DNA from: Neodontobutis hainanensis
Lineage: Eukaryota > Chordata > Actinopteri > Gobiiformes > Odontobutidae
Direction: 5' to 3'
Length of the DNA stretch: 64,000 bases
NCBI GenBank assembly: GCA_024349245.1
Contig: JALDNG010001336.1
Span: 1-64,000, forward strand
Positions 12,951 through 24,300 of the stretch are shown one piece after another. Every line of letters begins with the position of its first letter. The first letter of the stretch is position 1. The notes beneath the pieces were generated by a model that was not told the DNA's origin, did not search any database, and was given only the letters and a program-made list of their open reading frames with translations. Both the position numbers and the translations under genes were made by a program.

Positions 12951-15900
12951 TTTATATTTGAAAAGATCATTTTAATTTATTTTTGTATGACAGAAACAAA
13001 ATTGATGGAATATTAAAAATATTTTCAATGAAAATTATGCAGATTTAGCATATCTGTGTTCCAAAATGAGGTATAAAATAAAAAATATAGTTAATCGTTG
13101 ATATTTATATAAAATATATTAATATTTGACAGTTTTCATTTATTTTGTTTTTTAAAATCTCATTTTTAATACATTTCATAGAATTATATTCTAAACTTGT
13201 AAATAATTTTGATAAATTAATAAATTTTTGAATAATATAATTTGCTGAAATATAATTTTGATTGAAACAACTTTAAAGAAATGAAAATGTAAAAAATGAC
13301 TATTCTATTATGTATGAATTATTATTGTTTTAAAATATTAAGATATTTAATATCCCCAACAATTACTATTTAGAAATAAAATCATTATTATGATTTTATA
13401 TTTACATCTATATATTTATAAATTAAATTATAATCAAAACAATTGAATAAAACATATAATTGGAAATTCTATATAAAGATATATATAATATCAAGAAAAC
13501 CTTTTGAAAAAATTCATCATCGTTCTTAGATTCTTAAAAAAATATTGAAAACTTCAATTAAATAAAATAATTTAATATGCGTAATATAGAGGAAGATTAT
13601 ATTGTAATAGTAGCATAACATGTATGATTTAAATACATTCAAAAATATGTTTTATGTAATTGAAAAAATATATATTTTTTTCATCTAGTTATTTTTTCCT
13701 TTTTCATAATTATTTGATATAATAAAATATTACTTTTTACTTTACTCATTAAGTATTATTTGAAAATATGCATCGATAAATTGCAAAATTCAAAGAAGAC
13801 GAATAAAATAATTAACAAAAAATTAATTCATTAAACAAGATCAGTTATTTAAAATCATTATTATATTTTATCAGAGTAATATTGGTTGAATTCTTCACAT
13901 AATTGAAAAATGTTTTACCTCATTAAATAATTGAAAAAGAATGTTTATATAACGAGTTTTATTATGTTAAAATATATTTAATATCCTTAAAAATATACAA
14001 TATTTAAATAAAACTAACAATGATATTTATTTATTTAAATGAATATTTATGTATTCTAGATTTGTTTAACACTCTAGACATACACATATAAAAAATATTT
14101 TACTGTATCCTAAAATGTATGTAAAATTAATTTATTAAAACTAAAGATTTAAATTAAGATGTTGAATCAAAATATTTTTGTTAATTCATGTTAATTTCTA
14201 TTATATGTTCAACAAGAGATAAAACTTATACTCGTTTATAAATCTAAAGTTAAAAACATCGTATGATGAATAAATACAAAAATATATTGAAATAAAGAAA
14301 AATTTTAGAAATTATCTTATATGATCATTCCATGGTAAGAGAATGTTTAAATTTTAAATAATATACAACATAATTTTTTTTTATTAAATTTCATTTTTTT
14401 AAGGATATCATGAATAAAGTGAGTATTTATAATTCTAATATGATAAATCTCAATAAATAAATTCATTTTTCTTTCGATAACCAGGAAACGATTTTGCATT
14501 TATAAATATAAAATATGTATTGAATATATATAATGTTGAAATTTTTCATCGATTTAATTTTGAAGAAATTTGAATTATTTCATCATACTATTTGAAAATA
14601 TTTAGGCTTTAAATAACGATCTAAATTAGAGAAATAATTATCTAGAATATACTGTCCATATTTAATTTTATACTCAAAATGATTCACTAAAATATCTATT
14701 ATATTATTTATAATATACATTAGTTTATGAATATTTAACATACTCATATTTTATAATTGCTTTTCAAATTTTAATATTTAATAATAAATTTAATATCTAC
14801 AATTTTTAATGAATAAATCATTTTGATTAACAAATTTACTTAGCCCAACAAGATGTCTTAATTTAAAATTTATTTTATCCATAGCTTTAAATTTGAAATT
14901 TAAAAATAATATCTTCGAATTAAAAATATCTTATTCTCATTAAGATTTTAATGAGTATATAAAAATTAAAAATCTAACTGTTCAAATTATATATTTCATA
15001 TTTTTAAATAAAAATTAAATTCACAATAGTTATTTATTAAGGAATGAATAATTGCATTCCAACAATTCATTATATTTAGTTTATGTTTCTTAATTTTTAG
15101 CTTATTTACCATTAAAATCTTTTATGATAATGAATAAATGTAATTTGATACTTTTATATGAAATAATAAGAGATTAAAATCGAATTTATTTTGTTACAAT
15201 TTGAATGTTATTACAAATTTAAAACAGATTTTGTTCATATTTATATTGTGTATATAAAATTTATAATTTTTGAATTTCTCAATGTATTTATTTCAATAAT
15301 ATAAAGATAAATTTTGAAAATTATAAAACCGTGAAAATATGTTTCTGTATATGATCAAATTAAAATTTTTAATAAATATTTTGTTACCAATAACTATTTA
15401 ATAGTTTGAATTTTCATAACATTATTCTCTCTTCGAAATTATTAAAATAATTTTTTTTAAACCAATATAAATATTTTGATATATAGTAGATTATATGTTA
15501 GAATTAAATTCATATTTTAAGCTTTTTCAACGAACAAAATTTACCTTGGACACAAAATTATAATACACAAAAGATAAAAGAAAAATTTTTTATTATATAA
15601 TTTATATTATCAATGATATATATGTAAAAATCCATATATCGTGATTTTTACTATTTTTATCATTTGACAATTTTAAAATATTCAAATACAAAGATAAAAG
15701 TTGGATTTATAAAAATAATATATTTTCTTTCTTATATCAAATAAAATTAATCTTCATATTGGCAATGACAAATACATTAAAAATAAAAACATAATGATAA
15801 TTAAATAAAGTTAAAAAGTTACAAAATATTTTTTTGTATATAAAATTTAAACCTGATCATAGTTATTAAATTATTTGAATATAATTTGTTATTTAAATTA

Positions 15901-16390
15901 AAAAAAAGAGTATATTAATCATAAACAAATAAATTTATTATTTTAACATTCTTCTATTACGTAAATGTTTTTTTCTGAAATATACAATGCAGATATATAT
16001 CTGTTATTAAAATTTGAAAATAATAATATATAATTTATAATATTTAAGGTATGTTTACTAATTTTTTAGTGGTTAAAATTGTTTGAATTACTTCGTCGTC
16101 TGAATTGCTCTAATTTATTCTATATTTATGAATCATAGTTTTCTTATGTGTTTAGTTTGTGAAAGTAATTTTCACTTTTTAATGATTTTATATTTATTTA
16201 TATATTATCATTTAAATAATCAAATAACATTGGAAATTAAATGATAATTTTGTGGATAAAATATTTTTTTATATTCAAGATATAACGATAAAGAAATAAT
16301 CGAGTCTTTAAAACATAAAAATATTTGTATCATGAATTATCTTCATATCAACTAATAACTTTGTAGCAACGAGGAAAAAAATTTTTTATG

Positions 16391-16560
16391 TCTAATCATT
16401 TATTGCCATTTTTCAACATAATTTTAATAAAAAAGATGAATATTAATAATATAGTACAAATTTTTAAAAAATTAATTTTATATAATGAAATTTTCATTCT
16501 TTGATTACCTCTATTTTTTAACTTTTTATTTGTAAAATAATTATTTTTAAAGAAAATTTC
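16391..16560. repeat. Better-conserved block shared with 61,891-62,060
   Basis: Within the long duplication this block stands out. It keeps a constant offset of 45,498-45,500, and 16,481-16,502 is identical over 22 bases to 61,979-62,000. On the plus strand both copies have an ATG followed by MKFSFF, but the frames end after 16 and 10 codons and the residues differ after the sixth. The 70-codon minus-strand frame over this block in copy 1 is interrupted in the other copy. It may be a regulatory or 3'-region element, or simply a slower-evolving patch. Confidence 0.4.
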
Positions 16561-18222
16561 ATTTTCAAAAAAAATTGTGAATAAATTGATGGGTGACAAA
16601 AAATTCAAAATTAATAAAATATTATTACATTGTGCTTATCAAATGATTGATCATTACATATTAATAGAAGCCTGTTTTAAATTCAAGTAATTTATAAAGG
16701 TAGGTTATAACTTATATAAGGCACGAAAAAGTAATTATTATAAATGAATTTTGATGAGAATATAAAACCATTAACACTTCCATGTAATGTTTTTTTATGT
16801 TATATTAGATGATTTTTATTAACCATAAATATAATTTCCAAATATACAATAAATTTTATGTAATTTTTTTAAACGTCCACAAATCAAAGAAATATTTTAA
16901 TATTTTAAAATTATAATCATATAAATTTAAGACTTTTCAAAATAAAAAAATATATTTAATAAATAATATAATTATTCTAAATTATATTAATGATTCATAA
17001 TTTAAACATTAAATTTCAATTTATTGAAAAAATATTATGAAATGGCTTCCACATAAATCCTATTCCTGTTAAATAGTATGACCATTTTAATATGTTTAAA
17101 ATACTGATTAGAATAAAATATTTAAAGAAATTCTTCAATATCAACTCTTGTTAAAATTCCTAAGAAAATAAATAAACTGTTTAAGCATATTTTATTGAAT
17201 ATCATATACAAATATGAAAATAATTAACTTATTTTCATATTTTTATTGTAAATTAGAAAATATTTATAACAATTTTATTCTATTTTTAGATTCATAATTA
17301 GGTAACTACCTAATAATTTGTATACTACATTAGAATCAAAACATTTAAAAAATATAAATCTTTTATTCATTTTTTTGAGAATGTCCATATGATATTATAA
17401 TGAAAATAATCATAAAATATGTAATGAAATATATCAAAAAATATCATTATTCATTTTAATATTTATAATTTATATAAATATATAATTACAAACAGAAAAT
17501 GTAGATAAGATTTGTGTTATATAATCTATTAATATTTCTAAAAATATTCTTCATCCTGATTTTTTTAATTCAAAATCTATATTCTCTATATATGAGCTGC
17601 TTGAGAATCAAATATTTTTTAAACTGTAAGATGTAAATATATTAATAAAAGAAAAACAGATAAACATTTTTTCATATAATATTTAAAAAATAATAAATAT
17701 AATTTGATGTTATTCCAAAATATAAGTTTTATAATGACATAAAAATCTGATTAAAATCAAATAGAATGATAATAACTTTTATGAAAAATACAAAAACAAC
17801 TAACCATAAAAAAATAAAGTGAAAACAGTTCATTAATAAATATGAAGAGAAATTTTAATTAAATTATTTTTATCGTTACAAGTAATTAGATTTTATAAAA
17901 AATAAAATTAAATAATACATACAAAGAGATAAATATTATAAAAATAAATATATTTGTAAAAACATCGATGACCCTCAAAAGTCGATTTATTGTGAAAATA
18001 AATAAACAAAATAATTTTTTATTACAAATATCTGATATAAATAAGAATATAAGAATGAATTAACGAGTATATTTCTAAAACAAAAAGTCAAATTCATATG
18101 AATTAATTTAAATAGCCTTATCTACATTTAAATTATGTTACGTTTTTATTTAAAATTAATTAAAATAATATAATTTGTGAATTTTAAAATCTATGTTTTT
18201 CTAATTATATTAATCGATCAAA

Positions 18223-19454
18223 TTAATTTATGGTGTTCATTTCATACATTACTCTGCAAATAATATTTATAATAAAACCACACAAAGCTAATCCAAATAA
18301 ACTATACTGTGAAAACAATAATTTTTCATGAAGTAAAAAGAAAGAAAAAATTATTCCAAAAATTGTTCGAATGGGATATATGCATTCTTCGATACTTCGC
18401 GGTAATATTAGATTTATGTAATAAGGAACTAAGTACGTAATAAATACATTCACAATACACAATATAAATATGTGAATCCAAAATTTATAAGTTGATAGAT
18501 GATAAACGAGTCCATTTTTATTTAAAATTATTGTAGCTATTACTATAATAAATGAAATCGGAATTGAAAGTATTAAACTTAAAGTTAAACATGATAAAGG
18601 TTTTTTGAATAATAATGAATCAGGATTATTTTTGATAAGATTAATCTAAATTTAGTTAGATAAATTTTTGAAAAGTAAATTGTATTTATCAAATTATAAG
18701 TTATAAAAATCTTATTAATTGCATTTTGACAATAAATAATACCTCAATACTTTTAAGGGTTGGATAAGCTAATAAAAAAAATATAGATATGCATATATAT
18801 GATACCGATTCCCTTAAATTTAAATGTGATTTTTTTATTATATTTGTATCAATTATATAAGTAATTAATAATGGTATATATGCAACTGTTAGACCAATAA
18901 ACATAACAATAGCGTTCACGTTGATTCCTTTTGATAATTTAACAGTCTCTATAACGTATGAGCCGACTGTACATCCAATTTGAGTAAGTTGATTGTAAAT
19001 TATTGCATAATAAATATATAATTTGGTTGTAAATAAATAAAATATGAGTGAATTGTAGATATATTCACTAATACCGAAAAGAAAATAAAAGATAATTAAA
19101 CTAATTTAAATTCTTTGAAATACTGAAATGAAATTTGTGATATCTTTAATCCTTCCAAAAAGTATGCCGTCAAAAACAACACAGAAGCACAGATAGTATT
19201 GCTGATGAAAATTATTGTGTAAATTGAATCAAAATGAGTTATCGGATACTTTTTGATAAACAATGCAAATAAACACATACAAATATGGGTAAATATCAAC
19301 AATATAATAGAAAATACTATTATCAATTCAATTACATACTATAATGTATGATTCTGAAAAATATTTTATCTCTGGATGATTGATCAATGTTAATCACATT
19401 GATATGATCAACCTGTTCATTTTGATGTGAAAATTCCACTGAATCATTGTCCAT
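18223..19454 (-). CDS. DMT-superfamily membrane transporter, spliced, 362 aa (copy 1)
   Basis: Likely an integral membrane carrier of small metabolites; the substrate cannot be told. Read with three introns, the exons are 19,340-19,454, 19,124-19,316, 18,743-19,100 and 18,223-18,645, totalling exactly 363 codons including TAA. The start is the first ATG after an in-frame TAA two codons upstream. The product has a polar N-terminus of about 30 residues and about ten hydrophobic segments. The first lies near 31-59 and the last pair near 311-352. The first half ends YAIIYNQLTQIGCTVGSYVI then a lysine-rich turn and FIGLTVAYIPLLITYI. The second half repeats this as FGIIFSFFLLHEKLL then FGLALCGFIINII. 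This two-fold layout, with a short E-K turn before the final helix, is typical of DMT/EamA-like carriers. Unspliced, the gene looks frameshifted, so decay or sequencing indels are the alternative. Paralogues lie at 34.1-35.3 and 63.7 kb. Confidence 0.8.
18646..18742 (-). other. Putative intron 3 of transporter copy 1 (97 nt)
   Basis: It begins GTATTA and ends AAATTTAG, in phase 0 after the codon for Glu222. Removing it joins YPTLKSIE to INLIKNNPDSLL and restores a frame that stays open to the end of the gene. A CTAAC lies just before the acceptor and could be the branch site. It is longer than the other two introns and has stops in all relevant frames. Less certain than introns 1 and 2. Confidence 0.55.
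19101..19123 (-). other. Putative 23-nt intron 2 of transporter copy 1
   Basis: It begins GTATTT and ends AATTAG, splitting a codon after its second base. Removal joins QISF to HLIIFYFLFGISEY and restores the frame through the third membrane segment. In the broken paralogue (copy 2) the acceptor TTATTAG is still visible near 34,952, but the donor is gone. Confidence 0.7.
19317..19339 (-). other. Putative 23-nt intron 1 of transporter copy 1
   Basis: It begins GTATGT and ends AATAG, splitting a codon after its first base. Removal joins the N-terminal exon, ending RIIHY, to IFSIILLIFTHICMCLF and completes the first membrane segment. It has exactly the same length as intron 2. TA-bounded excision, as in ciliate germline elements, would need other lengths at the two sites and fits less simply. 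Confidence 0.7.
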
Positions 19455-21210
19455 TATTTATTTTAATATATTTGGCAAGAATAATCTAAAAATACAAATC
19501 GTAATTTAATCAGATTAAGACTTTATTATTACTATTAAAAATAACGTTTCATTGATATCATTATTTCAAAATAGACGACTGTTATCATTTATCAGATGTT
19601 TATTATTCTTACAAAAATTAATTTGATTAAAATATAATAAATATCAGTTTATATTTTTATCAAATCTTATTTTTAAAAATATTAAATTATATGTAGATTT
19701 ATATTTAATTTTTGTTAAATATTGTAATCTGAAATGACTTAATTGTAAATAATTAATACATTGAGTATTATGAACTTAAGTCTTTCATTTTACATTTCCA
19801 AATGTTGAGGTAATACTATATGATAATAGATTGATAACCACATATATTTTGAATTTTATTTTAAAGATATAAATGTATATTTTTAAAAGACATCTTTTTA
19901 TAAAACACGTGAAGATGAAATATTCACATATTCTCCATAAAAATGTTATTTTAAATGGTTTATAAATAGTATTACATTTTATAATATAAAGTGTTCAAAT
20001 AAAGATTAACCTAAATCTTAAGTATCGATTGTTTTAAGACAAAACATGATTTTAACACAAGTTCATAAAATATACTTTGATATTTTTATTTATTAAAAAT
20101 GTGGACAAGAAAATAAATTTTTTTCATTCTTAAAATGAATACACTGTTTCATATAAATTAATCATTTAAAACTTAGTTTTATGTTATGGTATATTTTAAA
20201 AATTAGTATCAGAGTAGAAATAGCAGATTAATCGAGAAACATATTTTAGTCCTTACTAAGATTAATATCATTTTTTTATCTTATAAAACCATGATCAAAT
20301 TTATTAAATCATTTTGTGTTTTAATTATACTTTTTTTCAATTAGATAAAAAAATATTTTACAAAAGTTTTACAAAATAACTTATATTTATATTTGTTTAT
20401 ATACATAAAATTATGATATACAAACAATATTTTTGATATTTATATCATAATACTACATCTTAATAGATCGTATTACATAAATATAATAACTATTTTTAAA
20501 AAACTTATGTGAATAATATATGAACACATCAATCTTACATCCTAAATTAAAATCAGAAAAAATAGGAATTTTACTAAATAAATAAATTTTAATATTATAA
20601 CATAGTATAGCTCAAATTTAAATTTACATACATGAAATTAGGGTTAAAATTCTTTTTAAAACTATTTTTGTGTTTTTACAATCCTCAAGCTAAAATGTAT
20701 ATCTCTTAAAATTCTCATGTTCTTTTTAATTTTCTATATTATAATAAACATGTTAATAACTATATTAAATTTCAATAAAACATTACAAAGAGTTATTTTA
20801 AGAATAATAATCTATTTAGAGTTTAACTCCTAAAGTATATTTTTATTATTTTCAAGATAACTAAAAAACTGTTTTTTTGAACAAAATGTACTCATTGTTA
20901 GATTATAACAAGAATAAGAAGTGATTCGTATGATATATAACGGAAAAGGATATCAAAATAGTGCAAAAAAACAAACAGGCTTAAAAGTATCGTTTTATGA
21001 TCTTAAAAATATCAAAATATCAAATACCAATGTTTATATGAAATATTTTCAATATATCTAAACTGTAAATATTTTCTATTAGTCAAATATAGAAGATAAT
21101 ATTTTGAGAATATTTTAAATTTTTTTAAATTAACGCGTGTCTTGTGGTAAAATGGTTAATAAATAGTTTTTAATGTAATTTTTATTTATATTTGAATCAA
21201 CTTTTCAAAA
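19455..21210. other. Gene desert upstream of transporter copy 1
   Basis: AT-rich sequence in which I see no gene, RNA or repeat. The first bases before the transporter ATG should hold its promoter, but at this base composition TATA-like words are everywhere and none can be singled out. Confidence 0.6.
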
Positions 21211-21310
21211 ATATTAAAGTTCTACATTTTGAGCGAAGAGTGTATATATTAGAGTGAAATACGCTTCGAAGATATTTTATCTGAAACTCACAGGTTATAC
21301 ACTCTGGTGA
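21211..21310. other. GC-elevated pocket with inverted repeat
   Basis: About 100 bases clearly richer in G+C than the surroundings. Arms AGAGTGTATA (21,237-21,246) and TATACACTCT (21,296-21,305) are perfectly complementary across 49 bases. The loop holds the palindrome CTTCGAAG. The 69-base span invites a tRNA reading, but no proper D or T arm can be drawn. As coding, the plus strand gives LHFERRVYILE and, after a TGA, NTLRRYFI. The minus strand gives 28 open codons after a possible CAG acceptor. Structured RNA or an exon remnant are both possible, and neither is established. Confidence 0.3.
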
Positions 21311-24300
21311 ATATTTTTGTTTAAAAAATTAAAATTTAAACTAATTATATAAATTTTATGATCATATCAAAATAATTAAAAATCGAATTTTATTTGTATA
21401 AACCATGGAAATTTAACGCCCATGTAAAATAGAGCTTTAAAATAAAAATACGACATTAAAATGTTATAAGTTTATTATATTTTAAGAATAAAACTATATA
21501 AACTGAATTTAATTGTATCTTTGTTTAAATTTTTGAAGATATATTGTGAGATACTCTAATTTTATTCATCTAAATAAATTCTAATTTTGATTTTCATGTT
21601 ATATAAATCGAGTAGAGAATTAATTTTTGTCATTTAAATATGTTATTAGAATTTTAAATTATTCAAGAAAATTTAGAAATAATTATACAAAACAAACTAA
21701 AAATTCAAATAGTTAAATAGATAAATATCTCATAAATTTTAAATACAATTTAATATAATATCATCTGTTTGAAATATTTTTCAAAATTAAATCTTTCAAA
21801 TCATGACATATTTATCTCAGAAATTTAAATTTTAGGAATATTTTCAATGATCTGAAGATGTGATTTATAATAGAAAAAATATATTTCTAAAATTGATTAT
21901 AATCAAATAATTATGACTTCTATACATTAAAAATTTATCAGATGCAAAATAAAAGCTCATTTTAAATATAACATTCTAAAAATAAATATCATTTAAATAT
22001 CTACAATAATAAATTTTGTGAAAATCTTATGTCATTCTATAAATAGTAAATACTATCATGTTTTATATTTCTATTTTTGGCTTTTTTGGATTTAAGAGCA
22101 TTGCCATATTTAATTGTATAACATATATTCCTTAAAAGTTTTATCATTTTTGATTGAATGTATTTTATGTGTAACTTTTCTTATCTATGAATATATCTAT
22201 CATAATTATTTAAATAAACCACTTTTATACGTAATTATTTTTTAAACATTTAAATATTACCTGTTATGCTAATTTTATGAATTTTCAAAGCTTTAAAATT
22301 TTTTCTTTTACTATTTATATATATCATCGATATTCTTATTTGAACGATACAGCCTTTTTAACTTGGTTTAATTTTATTTTTATGTGTTCAAACGTCATTA
22401 AAAATTAGGGAATAAAAAATATTCAAATAATTTGATTTATATTTAAACGTAGAAATGAAGCGTATTCTTATTTTTATTTGCTTTAATAATCTAATATAAA
22501 AAAAGATATTTTTAATATTTTGAAAATTACATCACAGCTAATAATAATGAATTATTTTTACCAAAAATGCACTCTATTGATTATTTAAGCTGAAATTATA
22601 GCATTAAAAATGGTTTTATGATCATAATATAATTGCAAAAATATCAAAATGATTGAAAAGTATTTTTAGTTAAATGAATAATAATTTTAATTTTTATCTC
22701 ACATATTTGGTGTCTAGGATATGTTTAAAATATAAAATAATTTGATTTTTTTGGAAAATTTATGATTTAATTTTCTTCATTTATAATATGATCAAAAGGA
22801 TTGTACATATTTGGATTTTTTTTATTTTGATTCTTTAAAGAAGAAATATTTTTAAATAAATTAATTAAAATGCTAACAATTTATTATCTATCAGAATAAA
22901 TACAAAAATTTGAATAAATAATTTTTAATTGATATTTGACATATTTTTGAAGATTCATAAAATTGATAAAATTTAATTGATTAAAATTATGTTAACGTAT
23001 TTTCATTTTAAAATAAAACAAAATTATTTTCCGAATTCAGAAATTACGTTTTATTTTAAATAATAAATAATTTTATTTTAATTAAATTACAAAAAATGGT
23101 TTCATACAATATATTCTGTTTTTAAACTATGTTTTAATAAAGAGTTAAATGATGTGTAATTAAATTTCTTCTATTAATTACATCTTTATAAATATTCTTG
23201 TGGGGAACCATTAAACAGTTAGAATCATCTATGAAAATTATAAATTTAATAATGATAAAATTTTAATATCTTGAATTTTATGATATTTGGGTTGATTAAT
23301 AAAAATGATATATTGAAAATTCTTTTTATTTTTATTGAAATTATCAACATAATTTTTTTAATATATGCAAAACTCAGAAACTAAATAATATATCGAATAA
23401 AAAAATAATATATTGACATATTAAAAGTATCTTTATATCATACTAGAAATTATAAATAAAGACTTAAGGTATAATTTTTCAAAGTATTTCTTCACAATGT
23501 TTTAAATCAAAATAATGTCATTTTGAATTCTCTAAAATTTATCAAATATGTTACATATATCGATTTAGTTTGAATTTAAAATCATATATATTAATCCATG
23601 TGAATAATGTCAATAATAAATTCGGAGATCGAATTTTTATCAAGATTTATTTGAGTAACTATTGACAATACTATTAATATTTTTTAATATTTGTAATAAT
23701 TACAATGAAATTCTTTTTTTATTTATTATATTTAATATCATCTTTACAACATTAAATTAAATTAACATTTAGTTAAATGGTTGATTATTTTATAAAAAGT
23801 TATTTTAAGATTGATAGAAATGTTCAATATCTGATTTTAATTATCATTAACACATATTAATTGATGTATACTTGCAAATAATTAATTTAACTATTTTTAA
23901 TTTCTTCAATATTTTTAACAGGTTATAATGTTAAATTGTTAAAAATGTAAAATATAAACAAATATTTTATACATAAATTAACCTATATCAAAATATAAAA
24001 TGAACTATTAACATACACTTCATTTAATATAAATCAGATATTCGAAAATATTTAGTATAAATACTATATGACTCTGATTTAGCTTTTTTTGAAAATAAAT
24101 TCCCATAAAAACATCAATAAACAATGTTAATTATTTAGATACACACATTTATAGATGAGATTTTCCTTAAATCATTGAGAAAATGTAAATTTTTACAAAG
24201 ATCAGAATATTTTATTCGTCGATTTAGTTGTTTTTTTATAGTCATGAATAATTAGATATTTATTTCCCAAGTTCATTTTAAAATCGATTCAAAACAATTT

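Larger units (their letters stand above)
1..18222. repeat. Left copy of a long ancient duplication (non-coding)
   Basis: The stretch aligns collinearly, though much diverged, with 44,905-63,741. Anchors seen by eye: 63-87 matches 44,966-44,990 over 25 bases; 3,021 pairs with 47,894; 4,941 with 49,799; 5,469 with 50,313; 10,045 with 55,226; about 11,395 with about 56,869; 16,391 with 61,891; 16,481 with 61,979 over 22 bases. The offset drifts from 44,903 to about 45,500, with indels between. Homology reaches the left window edge, so the true block is longer. I see no gene here. The short open frames at 11,578-11,775, 12,118-12,306 and 16,396-16,608 (minus strand) have stops or frame changes in the other copy. 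Exceptions to the featureless background are listed separately: the GC island near 6.4 kb, a scrap at 10.37 kb and a conserved block at 16.4 kb. Confidence 0.85.

Noticed and set aside
16396..16608. 70-codon minus-strand open frame
   Set aside because: The duplicate at 61.9-62.1 kb is homologous DNA but has stops in this frame. The DNA conservation is listed separately.
19101..19339. Reading the 23-nt segments as ciliate-type TA-bounded germline elements
   Set aside because: No pair of TA dinucleotides gives a 23-nt excision at either site, whereas GT-AG borders fit both exactly.
22336..22398. 20-codon minus-strand frame reading MTFEHIKIKLNQVKKAVSFK
   Set aside because: Looks protein-like but is too short, isolated and of near-background composition.
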